Part shown: piece after piece, positions 1 to 9,492 of the stretch | How positions within the stretch are numbered: position 1 is the first letter of the stretch | Layout: every line of letters begins with the position of its first letter | Source: Halobaculum litoreum | GTDB taxonomy: Archaea; Halobacteriota; Halobacteria; Halobacteriales; Haloferacaceae | Assembly (NCBI RefSeq): GCF_030127125.1 | Contig: NZ_CP126156.1 | Span: forward strand, 248,001-312,000 | DNA: 64,000 nt | Reading direction: 5' to 3' | Notes under the pieces: generated by a model | The model's input: only the letters and a program-made list of their open reading frames with translations | Told to the model about the DNA's origin: nothing | Database searches by the model: none | Translations under genes and position numbers: made by a program

Positions 1-61
1 AGTGGGTGCGTGAGCTAATAAAGTAGTAGTGCGACGGGCTATCTCGGCGCTCGCGGCCCGC

Positions 62-1342
62 TCAGGGCCGTCGCTCGGCGATCGCCAGCACCGCGGCCGT
101 GAGGAAGTCGACGCCGATGTCGAGCGACTCCTCCTCGACGTCGAACGTGCTGGTGTGGTGGCCGCCGGGGTGGCTCGTGCCGACGCCGACGTAGCTCGCG
201 TAGCCGCCGTTCTCCTGCACCGCCTGCATCATGTACGTCGCGTCCTCGCTGCCGCCCAACTCGTCGCGTTCGACCACGTTCGTCACGCCGTCGACGTCGC
301 CCGCGACGGGCGCGATGGCGTCGATCAGTTCCTGGTCGCTGGTCGCCGACGGCGCGCGCCCGAGCGTCTCGACGTCCACGTCCACCTCGTGCATGTCGGC
401 CGCGGACTCGATGACCCGGGTCGCCTTCCCGTCCATGTACTCCATCAGCTCGGTGGTGCCGCCGCGCACCTCGCCCTCGACGAAGCACTCCTCGGGGATG
501 ATGTTCGTCGCCGTGCCGCCGCCGACGACGCCCGCGTTCACGCGCGTCGGCCCGTCGGCGTGGCGCGGGATGCCGTAGAGGTTCTGGATGGCCGCCGCCG
601 CCGCCTGCACCGTGTTGCGCCCCTGCTCGGGGTGGCCGCCCGCGTGGGAGGGCTCGCCCTCGAACTCCGCGAGGAAGTGCGAGACGGCGAGGAAGCCGTC
701 GATGCCGCAGATGACCTCGCCCGTCGGGTGGTCGAGGCCGACGTGCGCGGCGAGGAAGTACTCGACGTCCTCGATCAACGCGGAGTCGGCCATCGGCTTG
801 CCGCCGACGATCTGCTCCTCGCCGGGCTGGAAGAACACCTTCAGCGTCCCCTCGAAGTCCGAGGCGAGGATCTCGTCGATCAGGCCGAGCCCGAACGTCG
901 CGTGGGCGTCGTGGCCGCAGGCGTGCATGTACCCCTCGTGCTCCGAGCGGAACCCCTCGCCGGCGGGGACGTGCGCGCCGTCCTCGGACTCGCGGATCGG
1001 GAGCGCGTCGATGTCGACGCGGACGCCGACGACCGGCCCCTCCCCGCGTTCCAGCACCGCGACCGCGCCGGTGTAGCCGCCCTCGATGGCGGCGAGCACG
1101 TCCTCGTTCGCGCCCGCGGCCCGCGCGCGCTCGAACCACTCGGCGAGTTCGTCGTCGTCGGGGACGTTCATCCGCTCGCTCCCGAGGATCTCCGGGCCGT
1201 AGTGGACGGCGTCGAGGTCGCGCGCCTCGAGCTCGTCGACGATCCGGGCGGTGGTGTAGAACTCGCACCACGCGGGCTCGGGGTGGCGGTGGAGGTCGCG
1301 GCGGAACGCCGACAGGTCGTCGTGGGCGACGGTCTGGCTCAT
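62..1342 (-). CDS. M20 family amidohydrolase, AbgA-like
   Basis: A 426-residue metal-dependent amidohydrolase of peptidase family M20, probably hydrolysing an N-acyl amino acid or p-aminobenzoyl-glutamate-like amide in the cytoplasm. It shows HRHPEPAW near the N-terminus, VRVDIDALP around residue 110, the metal site HACGHDAH near 140 and FQPGEEQ near 172, which are hallmarks of the family. The insertion with RMNVPDDD before the first metal motif resembles AbgA-type proteins more than plain hippurate hydrolases. Length is normal and the ATG start precedes conserved sequence directly. The substrate is inferred only. It is the first gene of the window; UspA follows on the same strand upstream with a 73-nt gap. 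Confidence 0.85.
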   Translation of the reverse strand: MSQTVAHDDLSAFRRDLHRHPEPAWCEFYTTARIVDELEARDLDAVHYGPEILGSERMNVPDDDELAEWFERARAAGANEDVLAAIEGGYTGAVAVLERGEGPVVGVRVDIDALPIRESEDGAHVPAGEGFRSEHEGYMHACGHDAHATFGLGLIDEILASDFEGTLKVFFQPGEEQIVGGKPMADSALIEDVEYFLAAHVGLDHPTGEVICGIDGFLAVSHFLAEFEGEPSHAGGHPEQGRNTVQAAAAAIQNLYGIPRHADGPTRVNAGVVGGGTATNIIPEECFVEGEVRGGTTELMEYMDGKATRVIESAADMHEVDVDVETLGRAPSATSDQELIDAIAPVAGDVDGVTNVVERDELGGSEDATYMMQAVQENGGYASYVGVGTSHPGGHHTSTFDVEEESLDIGVDFLTAAVLAIAERRP

Positions 1343-1415
1343 ACCGGCGCTTCCGTGGCGGCCGGGATAATCCCTGTCCTCGCGGTAGTCCGGACGTGTC
1401 CGGCGGGCGACCGGT

Positions 1416-1883
1416 TCAGGCGGCCGTCCCCGTCGCGTCGGCCGCGTCGGCCTCGTCCGCGTGGACCGTCAACACGGGCCGGTTCGCCGCGCGCACCACG
1501 CGCTCGGTGACGCTCCCGAGGAGGTAGCGGTCGAGCCCCCGCCGGCCGTGGGTCCCCATCACGATCAGGTCCACGTCGTGGTCGGCGGCGTACGCGAGGA
1601 TCTCCCGGTACGCGGTGCCGTCGACGACCGCCTCGACGGCGGGGACGTTCGCCGCCTCCGCCGCCTCGGCGATGCGCGCCACGGCGGCCGCGCCCTCGCG
1701 TTCGAGCGCGTCGCGCACGACGGTGGTGCCGGCCTCCAACACGGAGTAGGCGGTCGCGTCGACGACGTACAACGCGTGGACCGTGGCGCCGAACTCCCGC
1801 GCCAGCGTCAGCGCGTGGTCGACCGCGGCGTCGGCCGCCGGGCTCCCGTCCGTCGGCACGAGGATGTCGTCGTACATCCCCAC
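1416..1883 (-). CDS. universal stress protein, UspA family
   Basis: A 155-residue single-domain cytoplasmic UspA protein. The start [12 protein letters not shown] is typical, and the C-terminal nucleotide-binding signature [15 protein letters not shown] matches the ATP-binding GxxGx9GS pattern, so it should bind ATP. Halobacteria carry dozens of such proteins, and a specific stress role cannot be read from sequence. The last dozen residues are an Ala/Asp-rich tail typical of halophilic proteins. It lies 73 nt from the neighbouring amidohydrolase and is probably transcribed separately. Confidence 0.92.
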   Translation of the reverse strand: MGMYDDILVPTDGSPAADAAVDHALTLAREFGATVHALYVVDATAYSVLEAGTTVVRDALEREGAAAVARIAEAAEAANVPAVEAVVDGTAYREILAYAADHDVDLIVMGTHGRRGLDRYLLGSVTERVVRAANRPVLTVHADEADAADATGTAA

Positions 1884-1954
1884 ACCCTACGCGGCGGGGA
1901 GGAAAAAGCGGGCCGCTCGCTCCGTTCGCGGTGGAACGCCGGGGCCGCCCCGGC

Positions 1955-2299
1955 TCACTCGGCGTCGGCGGCTCCGCCGCCCGCCTCGGCCCCGTCGCCG
2001 TCGTTCGCGCGGACGGCGTCCTCGCAGGCGCGCAGCGCGTCGTAGCGTTCCGACTCGTCGGCGATGGCGACCGTCTCGACGACCGTCCAGACGCCGCCGC
2101 GGAAGTCGAGCCCCTTCACCCACGCGTCGGTGGCGAGCAACAGGCCCTCCGCGCCCGGGGCGGCCGCGTTCGCCGCGGCGGCCTCGGTGTCGGTCTCGCT
2201 GTCGACGGCGACCGCGAGTTCGACCGACTCCGCACGGTTCAACGCGGCGACCTCCCCGTCGGACAGCGGGCGCCCCGGCAGCGACGAGATCAGCGACAT
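1955..2299 (-). CDS. conserved haloarchaeal hypothetical protein, 114 aa
   Basis: I chose the internal ATG at 2299 giving 114 residues starting MSLISSLPGRPLSDGEVAALN. A much longer upstream extension is only open antisense sequence of the next gene. The protein is acidic, has no membrane span and no catalytic motif I recognise. It carries an aromatic core (DAWVKGLDFRGGVWTVVET) and an Ala/Gly/Asp tail. It resembles small DUF proteins found only in Halobacteria. It is divergent from the Agl23-like gene with a 117-nt gap. Confidence 0.7.
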   Translation of the reverse strand: MSLISSLPGRPLSDGEVAALNRAESVELAVAVDSETDTEAAAANAAAPGAEGLLLATDAWVKGLDFRGGVWTVVETVAIADESERYDALRACEDAVRANDGDGAEAGGGAADAE

Positions 2300-2416
2300 G
2301 GTTCCCCGTGGGCGTTCCCCCCGAAAGAGCGTTGTCGTTCGGCCGCGGGCGGCGCGGCCCCGCGTCGTCCGGGAGAAACCCGAAGACCTACTACCGCGGC
2401 GGGGACACGCCCGGGT

Positions 2417-4066
2417 ATGTCGGACGGCGACCGCTCGGGCGCGACGCGGTCGGGCCGGATCGACCGCACGGTCGCGGCGGTCGGGGTCGTCGTCGCGCTC
2501 GCCCTCCTCGCACGGTTCGCGTTCCTCGGCGCCCGTCCCTTCCACTGGGACGAGGGCCGGGTGGGCTACTGGACGCTCCGCTACCTCGACACCGGGGTGT
2601 ACGAGTACCGCCCGGCCGCCGGCGGGCCGCTCGTGTACCTCGCGACCCGCTGGACCGTCGGGCTGTTCGGAGCCACCGACGCCGCCGCGCGCTCGTTCGT
2701 CGCGCTCGTGGGCGGCCTCCTGCCGGCGGCGGCGCTGCTGTTCCGCGGCAGCCTCGACGACGGGGAGACGGTCGCGCTGGCGGCGCTGCTGGCGGGGTCG
2801 CCGCTGCTCGTCTACTACTCGCGGTTCCTCCGCGGCGACGTGCTCGCGGCCGGGTTCGGCCTCGTCGTCGTCGGCGCGGTCGTCCGCCACCGCGACACCG
2901 GCGCGCGCTGGCCGCTGTACCTCGGGGCCGCCGCGCTGGCGCTGGCGCTGGCGTCCTCCGGGTTCGCGGTCGTGTCCCTGCCGCTGTGGCTCGTCGCGGC
3001 CGCGTTCGTCCTCGACGAGGCCCGCGTGCGCGGGACGCCCGCCGCGGCCGTCGGACGCCTCGGCGCCGGCGTGGCGTGGGCCCGCGCGAACGCCACGTCG
3101 CTGTCGCGGGCGCTGTTCGTCTTCCTCGGGGTCGCGCTCGTGCTGTTCGCCCCGCGCGGCGGCGGCGTCGGGCCGGGGCTGTGGTCGCCGTCGACGCTCC
3201 CCTCCGTGGTCGCGTTCGCGTTCGTCGAGGCGCCCGAGCGGTTCGTGAGCCTGCGGTTCGCCGGCCGGCTGTCGCCGCCGGCCCGGGGGAACTCCTTCCT
3301 CCCGGCGGTGGCGGGGTACGCCCGGACGCTCGTCGCGACGGCGTGGCCCGTCCTCGTGTTCGGGCTGGTCGGCTTCCTCCGCGAGCGCTACCGCCCGGGG
3401 ACGCGGTCGGTCGTCGCGTTCGGCGGCTACGCCGCCGGTTTCGGCCTGCTCGCGTTCCCCATCGCGTCGATGGGCGTCGAGCCGTGGACGGCCGTCCACG
3501 TCGTCCCGCTGCTCGCGCTCCCCGGCGCGGTCGGGCTGGCGTGGGCGGTCCGGGGTCTCCGCGCGCGGGCGACGGCCACGGACCCGGCGTGGCTGGTCGC
3601 CGTCCTCCTCGTCGCCTCGGCGGGGGTCGCCGGCTACGGCGCCACCGCGGCGGGCGTGTACGCCGACCCGGCGCCGGAGTCGGCGTTCGCCCAGTACGCC
3701 CAGCCGTCGGGCGACGTGGACGCGGCGCTGGCGGCCGCCGAGACGGCGATGGCGGGCAACGACGGCGTCGACGTGGTGTACGTCGGACGCGACCTGGACA
3801 CGGACCGCGAGTACGCGCTCCCGCCGGTGGCGGCGGCCGACCGCGACGCGTGGGGGGCGCGGCTGCCGCTCCAGTGGTACTTCGAACGGGTCGACGCCGA
3901 GACCGACAGCGTCGGCTCGGTCGGCCAACTCGACCGGGCGCCCCCGGTCGTCGTGACGACGCCGGACCGTCGGGTCGCCGTGAACGGCGCGCTCGACGGC
4001 TACGCCCAGTACGACCTCACGCTGGGGCTGTGGAACCGCGGCGTCGTCGTGTTCGTCGCCGAGTAG
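2417..4066 (+). CDS. Agl23-like multi-span membrane protein (TIGR03663 type)
   Basis: A 549-residue membrane protein with about ten hydrophobic spans and an early loop FHWDEGRVGYW that places acidic residues outside the first helix, as in GT-C glycosyltransferases. Overall architecture and the loop fit the TIGR03663 family, annotated as flippase activity-associated protein Agl23 in haloarchaea, which is linked to glycan or lipid-linked sugar processing. The ATG at 2417 is chosen because it directly precedes the first transmembrane helix. The longer open frame upstream is antisense to the previous gene. The last 130 residues form a soluble, presumably extracellular domain. No glycosylation genes lie beside it, so the role is inferred. 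Confidence 0.75.
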   Translation: MSDGDRSGATRSGRIDRTVAAVGVVVALALLARFAFLGARPFHWDEGRVGYWTLRYLDTGVYEYRPAAGGPLVYLATRWTVGLFGATDAAARSFVALVGGLLPAAALLFRGSLDDGETVALAALLAGSPLLVYYSRFLRGDVLAAGFGLVVVGAVVRHRDTGARWPLYLGAAALALALASSGFAVVSLPLWLVAAAFVLDEARVRGTPAAAVGRLGAGVAWARANATSLSRALFVFLGVALVLFAPRGGGVGPGLWSPSTLPSVVAFAFVEAPERFVSLRFAGRLSPPARGNSFLPAVAGYARTLVATAWPVLVFGLVGFLRERYRPGTRSVVAFGGYAAGFGLLAFPIASMGVEPWTAVHVVPLLALPGAVGLAWAVRGLRARATATDPAWLVAVLLVASAGVAGYGATAAGVYADPAPESAFAQYAQPSGDVDAALAAAETAMAGNDGVDVVYVGRDLDTDREYALPPVAAADRDAWGARLPLQWYFERVDAETDSVGSVGQLDRAPPVVVTTPDRRVAVNGALDGYAQYDLTLGLWNRGVVVFVAE

Positions 4067-4159
4067 GCGGGGCGCGGTCGCCGGCGCCGCGGCTCGCGGC
4101 GCGGGCGCGAGAGAACGGGACCGGGGACCGTGCGGGGCGACCGACGCGAGCCGACCCGC

Positions 4160-5116
4160 TCAGCGGAAGCCCATCGCTTCGATCTGCTCTTGGTACCGGT
4201 TGCGGATGGTGACCTCGGTCACCTGCGCGACGTCGGCGACCTCGCGCTGGGTCTTCTTCTCGTTGCACAGCAGGGAGGCGGCGTAGATTGCGGCGGCGGC
4301 GAAGCCCGTCGGCGACTTGCCCGACAGCAGGCCCTGTTCGGCGGACACGTCGATGATCTCCGTGGCCTTCGCCTGCGTCTCCTCGCTGAGGTCGAGCGCG
4401 GAGGCGAAGCGCGGGACGAACTGCTTGGGGTCGACCGGCTTCAGTTCGAGGCCGAGCTCCTGGGAGATGTAGCGGTAGGTCCGACCGATCTCCTTCTGCT
4501 CGACGCGGGACACCTCCGCGACCTCGTCGAGCGAGCGCGGGATGCCCTCCTGGCGGCAGGCGGCGTACAGCGCCGCGGTGGCGACGCCCTCGATGGAGCG
4601 GCCGCGGATGAGGTCCTCCTTGAGCGCCCGCCGGTAGATGACGGAGGCGACCTCCCGAACCGAGCGCGGGACGCCCAGCGCGGAGGCCATGCGGTCGATC
4701 TCCGAGAGCGCGAACTGGAGGTTGCGCTCGCCGGCGTCCTTCGTGCGGATGCGCTCCTGCCACTTGCGGAGGCGGTGCATCTGGGAGCGCTTCTCCGAGG
4801 ACAGCGACCGCCCGTAGGCGTCCTTGTCCTTCCAGTCGATGGTGGTCGTCAGCCCCTTGTCGTGCATCGTCTCCGTCACCGGGGCCCCGACCCGGGACTT
4901 CGACTGCCGCTCGGAGTGGTTGAACGCGCGCCACTCCGGCCCGCGGTCGATCTGGCGCTCGTCGAGCACCAGTCCGCAGTCGTCACAGACCAGCTCCCCT
5001 TGGTCCGCGTCCATGATGACGTTGTCGCTGGAACACTCCGGGCACGAGAGCGTCTCGTCCGACTGCTTCTCCGACTCCCCGCTCTCCCGTTGTCGCTGTC
5101 GGCTCGGACCTTCCAT
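4160..5116 (-). CDS. tfb: transcription initiation factor IIB (TFB)
   Basis: A 318-residue archaeal TFB that bridges TBP and RNA polymerase at promoters. A zinc ribbon with CPEC and CDDC spans roughly residues 24-48. The B-finger/linker region with [29 protein letters not shown] follows, then two cyclin folds covering about 120-318. It is full length. Halobacteria have several TFB paralogues, and which one this is cannot be told here. A strong TATA element (5141-5148) ends about 25 nt before the ATG, implying a leaderless or near-leaderless mRNA. Confidence 0.96.
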   Translation of the reverse strand: MEGPSRQRQRESGESEKQSDETLSCPECSSDNVIMDADQGELVCDDCGLVLDERQIDRGPEWRAFNHSERQSKSRVGAPVTETMHDKGLTTTIDWKDKDAYGRSLSSEKRSQMHRLRKWQERIRTKDAGERNLQFALSEIDRMASALGVPRSVREVASVIYRRALKEDLIRGRSIEGVATAALYAACRQEGIPRSLDEVAEVSRVEQKEIGRTYRYISQELGLELKPVDPKQFVPRFASALDLSEETQAKATEIIDVSAEQGLLSGKSPTGFAAAAIYAASLLCNEKKTQREVADVAQVTEVTIRNRYQEQIEAMGFR

Positions 5117-5139
5117 TAATAAGTCTTCTGTCGCGGCTC

Positions 5140-5156
5140 GTATTTAAACTTTGGGG
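5140..5156 (-). promoter_or_regulatory. TATA/BRE promoter of tfb
   Basis: Read on the minus strand, a purine-rich BRE-like stretch CCCCAAAG is followed by TTTAAATA (5141-5148). Its centre is about 28 nt upstream of the TFB start codon, the spacing expected when transcription begins at or next to the ATG. This is one of the clearest archaeal core promoters in the window. Confidence 0.7.
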
Positions 5157-5361
5157 CCGGCTACTGGGCCGGATCCGTGACACAGCCCGGCCGAGGCGGG
5201 CGGTTTCCGGGAGTATTCCGGGGACGCACAACCGATAGGCATGTCATGGGGGATCCGGACGTTTCGTGTCCGACACAGTGATCGCCCGACAGACACGTCG
5301 TACGACCGATCGAGGCGCGACCGGCCGGTTGCACCCGGTCGGCGGAATAACTACTGCGCAT

Positions 5362-5383
5362 TCACAAACGCTTTTGTATTACC
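5362..5383 (+). promoter_or_regulatory. TATA/BRE promoter of the 139-aa gene
   Basis: CACAAACG followed by CTTTTGTATTA lies with the TATA centre about 25 nt before the ATG at 5401, consistent with a leaderless transcript. The rest of the 284-nt gap between this gene and tfb (5117-5400) holds the divergent tfb promoter and no open frame I can support. Confidence 0.6.
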
Positions 5384-5400
5384 GCCCCGACCGGTGTGAC

Positions 5401-5820
5401 ATGAGCACACAGTCGTCCTCGCACGTCCGGCGGGCCGTCGCCACCGCCGAGCCCGTCGACGCCGAACCGGTGACGATCGACGCGGCGGCGCTGGAGTCGA
5501 CCGCCCCGGGCGACCTCCGCGACCTCCGCGCCGCGCTCGCGCGGGAGGGGTACGTCCCGGCGGGGCTCCGGGTGGAGGCGGAGTTCGCGACGGACAGCTC
5601 CATCGAGACCCAACGGGAGGCCGACCGCCTCCGCTCGCTGGTGCGGGCGGCGAGCCACCTCGGCGCGGGCGAACTCGTCGTCGAGGCGGACGCGGTCGCC
5701 GACCCCGCGAAGGTGCGCCCGGCGCTGGCGGCGCTCGCCGAGCGCGCCGACCGCGAGGGCGTGTCGCTGACGGTCGCGGGCGACCGCGCGGTCGACCCGA
5801 CCGCGGACGCCGGCGCCTGA
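5401..5820 (+). CDS. conserved haloarchaeal hypothetical protein, 139 aa
   Basis: A 139-residue acidic soluble protein that I do not recognise beyond its Halobacteria-like composition. The ATG at 5401 is preferred over an upstream in-frame start because a TATA element lies 25 nt before it. The middle (residues about 38-105) looks like an alpha/beta domain, DLRDLRAALAREGYVPAGL and then IETQREADRLRSLVRAASHL. There is no membrane segment, metal motif or DNA-binding motif. It lies just before the methylase-like gene on the same strand. Confidence 0.65.
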   Translation: MSTQSSSHVRRAVATAEPVDAEPVTIDAAALESTAPGDLRDLRAALAREGYVPAGLRVEAEFATDSSIETQREADRLRSLVRAASHLGAGELVVEADAVADPAKVRPALAALAERADREGVSLTVAGDRAVDPTADAGA

Positions 5821-5824
5821 GGCG

Positions 5825-6471
5825 GTGGCGAGCCGTCGCGCGCTCGAGGGGAGTTGGCCGTCGTCGCCGGCTTCGACGACCCCACGGCGAGCCTCGAACA
5901 GTACCCTACGCCCGCCGGCGTCGCGGCCCACGTCGTCCACCTCGCGGACCTCCGCGGCGGCGTCGCCGGCCGCACGGTCGTCGACCTGGGGGCCGGCACC
6001 GGGATGTTCGCGCTCGGGGCCGCGCTGCGCGGCGCCGCCCGCGTCGTCGGGGTCGAACTCGACGGCGGCGCGCTCGGGGTCGCCCGGGCGAACGAGCGCC
6101 GGGTCGGCGCCAGGACCGAGGTCCACTGGGTCCGCGCGGACGCGACGCGCCCGCCCCTCGCGCGCGACCGACTCGCGGCCGCCGGTCCCGTCACCGCGAT
6201 CATGAACCCGCCGTTCGGCGCACAGACCGGGAACGAACACGCCGACCGAGCGTTCCTGAAGACGGTCGCCGGGCTCGCGGACGTCTCCTACTCCGTCCAC
6301 AACGCCGGCAGCCGCGAGTTCGTCGAGGCGTTCGCCGCCGACGAGGGCGGCACCGTCACCGACGCGTTCGCGGCGACGCTGACGCTCGACCGGACGTACG
6401 ACCACCAGACGAGCGAGTCGGCCGACGTCGACGCCGAGGTGTTCCGCATCGAGTGGCCCCGCGACGGCTGA
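5825..6471 (+). CDS. METTL5/COG2263-like RNA methylase, frameshifted near N-terminus
   Basis: A predicted SAM-dependent methyltransferase with DLGAGTGMFALGA (SAM loop) and the catalytic NPPFG motif (N6-adenine type), belonging to the archaeal COG2263/METTL5-like group whose members act on rRNA or tRNA. The uninterrupted frame begins only at a TTG (5854), already inside the conserved region. The natural start appears to be GTG 5825, reading ASRRALEG, with one base missing in the G run at 5848-5851. Restoring GGGGG gives a 215-residue protein reading smoothly into ELAVVAGFDDPTASLEQYPTP. I therefore annotate the corrected extent. Confidence 0.8.
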
Positions 6472-6507
6472 CGTCGCCGCCGGTCGGCCCGGCCGCCGCC
6501 CGCCGCC

Positions 6508-8226
6508 TCACTGGTTCCCGCGATAGCGCTCGCGCGTGGCGACCCGGACGCGCGTCGTCGTCGCGTTCCCCGTCGACGCGTTCCCCTCGCCCGCGAGCGC
6601 GTACACGGCGCGCCCGTCGCGGACGAACGACAGCCCGTTGGCCCGCACCGTCTCGTTCTCTGCGGGCACGGGCACCGTCGCGCGCTCGTCGTCGCCCTCG
6701 ACGAGCAACTCGAAGCCGGACGCGGTCGGCACCACCGAGACGACCTTCCCCTCGATGCGCGGCTCCGCCCGCGAGGCGTTCGACAGGTGGGCGAGCCGCG
6801 TCTCGTCGTCGTACGTCAGGGTGACGCGGTACGCGGGGGCGTCGCCGCCGACGGTGGTCCAGCCGCGCCGGTCGACGCGCACCGTCTCGCGCCAGCCGAC
6901 GCCGCCGACGACGACCCGCTGGGTGCCCGCGAACGCCAGCCGGCCCTTCGAGACGGCCGTCGTCCACACCCCCCGCTCGGGGTTGCGCACCACCACCCCC
7001 GAGGTGTTCACCGTCGTCGACTCGCCGAACGCCTCGAACTCGACGACCGACACCATCCCGTTCTCGACCCCCTCGGCGTACGTGACCGAGTAGCCGCGCA
7101 CCTCCACCGGGTCGCCCGGGAGCGGTTCGTCGTTCACCGCGACGAGGTTCACCACCACCGCAGGCCCCGACAGCACCGCCAACACGACGAGCAACACCGC
7201 CACCGAGCCCCGGCGCGGCGTGAGCGCCCGGAGCGCCTCGCGCACGGAGTCGGCGGGCGGGGCGTCCCGCCCGACCGCCAGCGCCGCCACGAGCACCGCC
7301 GCCAGCGCGACGAGCGCGAGGCCGACGCCCCGGTACAGCACGTACGACTCGCCGCCGCGGTACCAGTACACCGCCCACAGCGACTGCTCCACGCCGACGA
7401 GCAGCGCCCCGAGCGCGAGGCGTCGCGGCGGCGGCAGGTCGTCGCCGCGGGCGGCCGCGAGCCACGCCGCCAACAGGACGCCGACGAGCAGCCCCAGCGC
7501 GTGCCCCTGGATCGCGATGTCGGCCCACCACGGCGTGACGTAGGCGGGGCGACCGCTCGCCTCGAGCACCGGCGTCGAGAGCGCGCGGTACGTCGTCGAG
7601 ACGAGCCCGGCGCCCGACAGCGCGACCACCGTCCCCAGCGGGTAGTAGACGAGCGCCGCGCCGACGAACGCGAACACGACGCCGGAGAAGCCGATGACCG
7701 GCCCGAGCGCGAACGCGCCGGAGACGAGCCCCACCGCGAGCACCGCGCCCGGGAACAGCACGAACGCCCGGGCGAAGGGGTTGTTCGCGAGCGCGCCGAG
7801 CCGGGAGCCGTCCCTGCCGGGGCCGAACGACGAGGCGCCGCGCCGGCGGGGGTAGTGGCCGACGGCGTACTCGACCAGCGGGGCGACCGCGAGCGTCCCG
7901 AACAGGTTCCCGAGCAGGTGGCCGGGGCCCGCGTGGGCGAACGGGGAGACGACGACGCCCAGCGGCGCGAGGTACGACCACGCGCGGAACGGCACGACGA
8001 CCGGGCCGTTCCAGTGGGTCCACCCCCCCTGCACGAACAGGTACACCGCGAGGACGAACGCGACCGCCGTGAGCGTCCCCCACGGGACGCCGAGCAACAG
8101 GCGACGGCGGAGCACGACCCGGCGGTCGGTCCCCGCCAGCCGCTCCAGCGCGACCACGAGAACCAGCGTGAGGGCCACGGCGACGACGACCGCCACCCGG
8201 GAGCCGACCACGACCGGGGAGTTCAC
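6508..8226 (-). CDS. rhomboid family serine protease with C-terminal exported domain
   Basis: A 572-residue intramembrane serine protease of the rhomboid family. It has the catalytic serine in GFSG (Ser181) and the catalytic histidine in IQGHALG (His242). The HAGPGHLLGN motif (His103, Asn107) stabilises the oxyanion. Hydrophobic spans fill residues 1-350. A span near 355-380 is followed by about 190 residues of beta-rich soluble sequence, unusual for minimal rhomboids and perhaps a substrate-binding or surface domain. The start is GTG at 8226. Substrates are unknown. Confidence 0.9.
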   Translation of the reverse strand: MNSPVVVGSRVAVVVAVALTLVLVVALERLAGTDRRVVLRRRLLLGVPWGTLTAVAFVLAVYLFVQGGWTHWNGPVVVPFRAWSYLAPLGVVVSPFAHAGPGHLLGNLFGTLAVAPLVEYAVGHYPRRRGASSFGPGRDGSRLGALANNPFARAFVLFPGAVLAVGLVSGAFALGPVIGFSGVVFAFVGAALVYYPLGTVVALSGAGLVSTTYRALSTPVLEASGRPAYVTPWWADIAIQGHALGLLVGVLLAAWLAAARGDDLPPPRRLALGALLVGVEQSLWAVYWYRGGESYVLYRGVGLALVALAAVLVAALAVGRDAPPADSVREALRALTPRRGSVAVLLVVLAVLSGPAVVVNLVAVNDEPLPGDPVEVRGYSVTYAEGVENGMVSVVEFEAFGESTTVNTSGVVVRNPERGVWTTAVSKGRLAFAGTQRVVVGGVGWRETVRVDRRGWTTVGGDAPAYRVTLTYDDETRLAHLSNASRAEPRIEGKVVSVVPTASGFELLVEGDDERATVPVPAENETVRANGLSFVRDGRAVYALAGEGNASTGNATTTRVRVATRERYRGNQ

Positions 8227-8283
8227 ACCGGGGCTCCGGACCCCCCGTACTTCACGGTGCCGCTCGCACGGGGCGTGTCGCCG

Positions 8284-9468
8284 TCACTCGGGCAGCGTCC
8301 GCAGGTCGGTCTGTGGCGGGACGACCCACTCCGTCCCCGACGCCGTGACCCGGACCAGCTCCTCCTGCCCGACGTACCCCCACTCGGTGGCGACGCCAAG
8401 CTCCATCGTGTACACCTCGCCCGCGCGGACCGCGTGGCGGGGCGCCTCGCCGTAGCGCTCCCACTCGGGGCCGAGGAGGGTGCCGCCGTCGTGGGCCGCG
8501 CGCCCGACCTGGTGGCCGAACGCGTGTTCGAAGGCGGGCCACCCCCGGGCGGTCAACTCCTCGCGGGCGGCGGCGTCGACCTCGTGGCCGACCGCGCCCG
8601 CGTCGAGCGCGTCGTGACCGGCGTCGATGGCGGCGCGCACGTCGCGGAACGCCGCCCGCAGGCCGTCGCTCGCCTCCCCCCTGACCCACAGCCGCTGGAT
8701 GTCCGAGGCGTAGCCGTCGCGCCGGATCCCGAAGTCGACGTGGAGCAGTTGCCCCTCGTCGACGGTGTGGTCGGCGGGGAGGGTGTGGCCCACCTCGCGG
8801 TCGCCCATGTGGATCGTCGGGCAGTAGTCCCACGCCCACGCCGAGTCGAGGCCGCGCTCGGCCATGCGCTCGTGGAGGAAGTCGGCGAACTCGCGTTCGG
8901 TCGTGTCGGGCGTCCACGTCGCCGTCGCCGTCTGTAACAGCTCCTCCGTCTCCTCGGCGGCGGCGCGGATCCGCTCGTACTCGGTGTCGGATTTGATCCC
9001 GCGGAGCCGCCGGATCAGGTCGCTCGCGGGGACGAACTCGCGCTCGGGGAGGTAGTCGCGCAGTTGGAGGAACAGGCCGTGCGAGAGGCCGTCGGCGACG
9101 ACGTCGTCGCGGTCGTAGTTGAGGGCGACGCGGTCGGCCCCGACGTCGTCGAGCACCTCCCGGAGCGGCCCGGCGATCGACTCGTCGTACGGGTGGACGT
9201 CGTGGACGCCGAGGTCGCGGGCGGTCGGCGCGTCGTGGCGCCCGAGCACGACCGCCGCCGTGTCGGGGCCGACGACGACGGCGGTGGGCCACACCACGTC
9301 GAACCCGAGCAGGTACGGGAAACACGGCTCCGGGCTCACGTCCGTCTCGCGGCCGACCGACAGCCACGCGTCGACGTCGTCGCTGGCGGCCACCGCCGCC
9401 CGTGCGGCGTCGACCTTCTCCGCGACGACCGCCGCGTCCACTCCCTCGACCTCGCCTGCGTCGCTCAT
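8284..9468 (-). CDS. M24 family metallopeptidase (Xaa-Pro peptidase-like)
   Basis: A 394-residue pita-bread peptidase of family M24, probably an Xaa-Pro aminopeptidase or dipeptidase acting on cytoplasmic peptides. All five metal ligands are recognisable: DFGIRRDGYASDIQ (two Asp), HAFGHQVG (His), TMELGV (Glu) and GQEELVRV (Glu). The N-terminal creatinase-like domain covers roughly residues 1-150. It is full length with an ATG start. A low-GC HNH endonuclease gene begins 24 nt beyond its start codon. Confidence 0.9.
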   Translation of the reverse strand: MSDAGEVEGVDAAVVAEKVDAARAAVAASDDVDAWLSVGRETDVSPEPCFPYLLGFDVVWPTAVVVGPDTAAVVLGRHDAPTARDLGVHDVHPYDESIAGPLREVLDDVGADRVALNYDRDDVVADGLSHGLFLQLRDYLPEREFVPASDLIRRLRGIKSDTEYERIRAAAEETEELLQTATATWTPDTTEREFADFLHERMAERGLDSAWAWDYCPTIHMGDREVGHTLPADHTVDEGQLLHVDFGIRRDGYASDIQRLWVRGEASDGLRAAFRDVRAAIDAGHDALDAGAVGHEVDAAAREELTARGWPAFEHAFGHQVGRAAHDGGTLLGPEWERYGEAPRHAVRAGEVYTMELGVATEWGYVGQEELVRVTASGTEWVVPPQTDLRTLPE

Positions 9469-9492
9469 GGACGTGGCTCAAAGGCGGGGGTG

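Noticed and set aside
29..1510. 493-codon open frame antisense to the M20 amidohydrolase
   Set aside because: Its translation is Arg/Val-rich, basic in character and lacks motifs. High-GC genes commonly leave open antisense frames, and the M20 motifs lie on the other strand.
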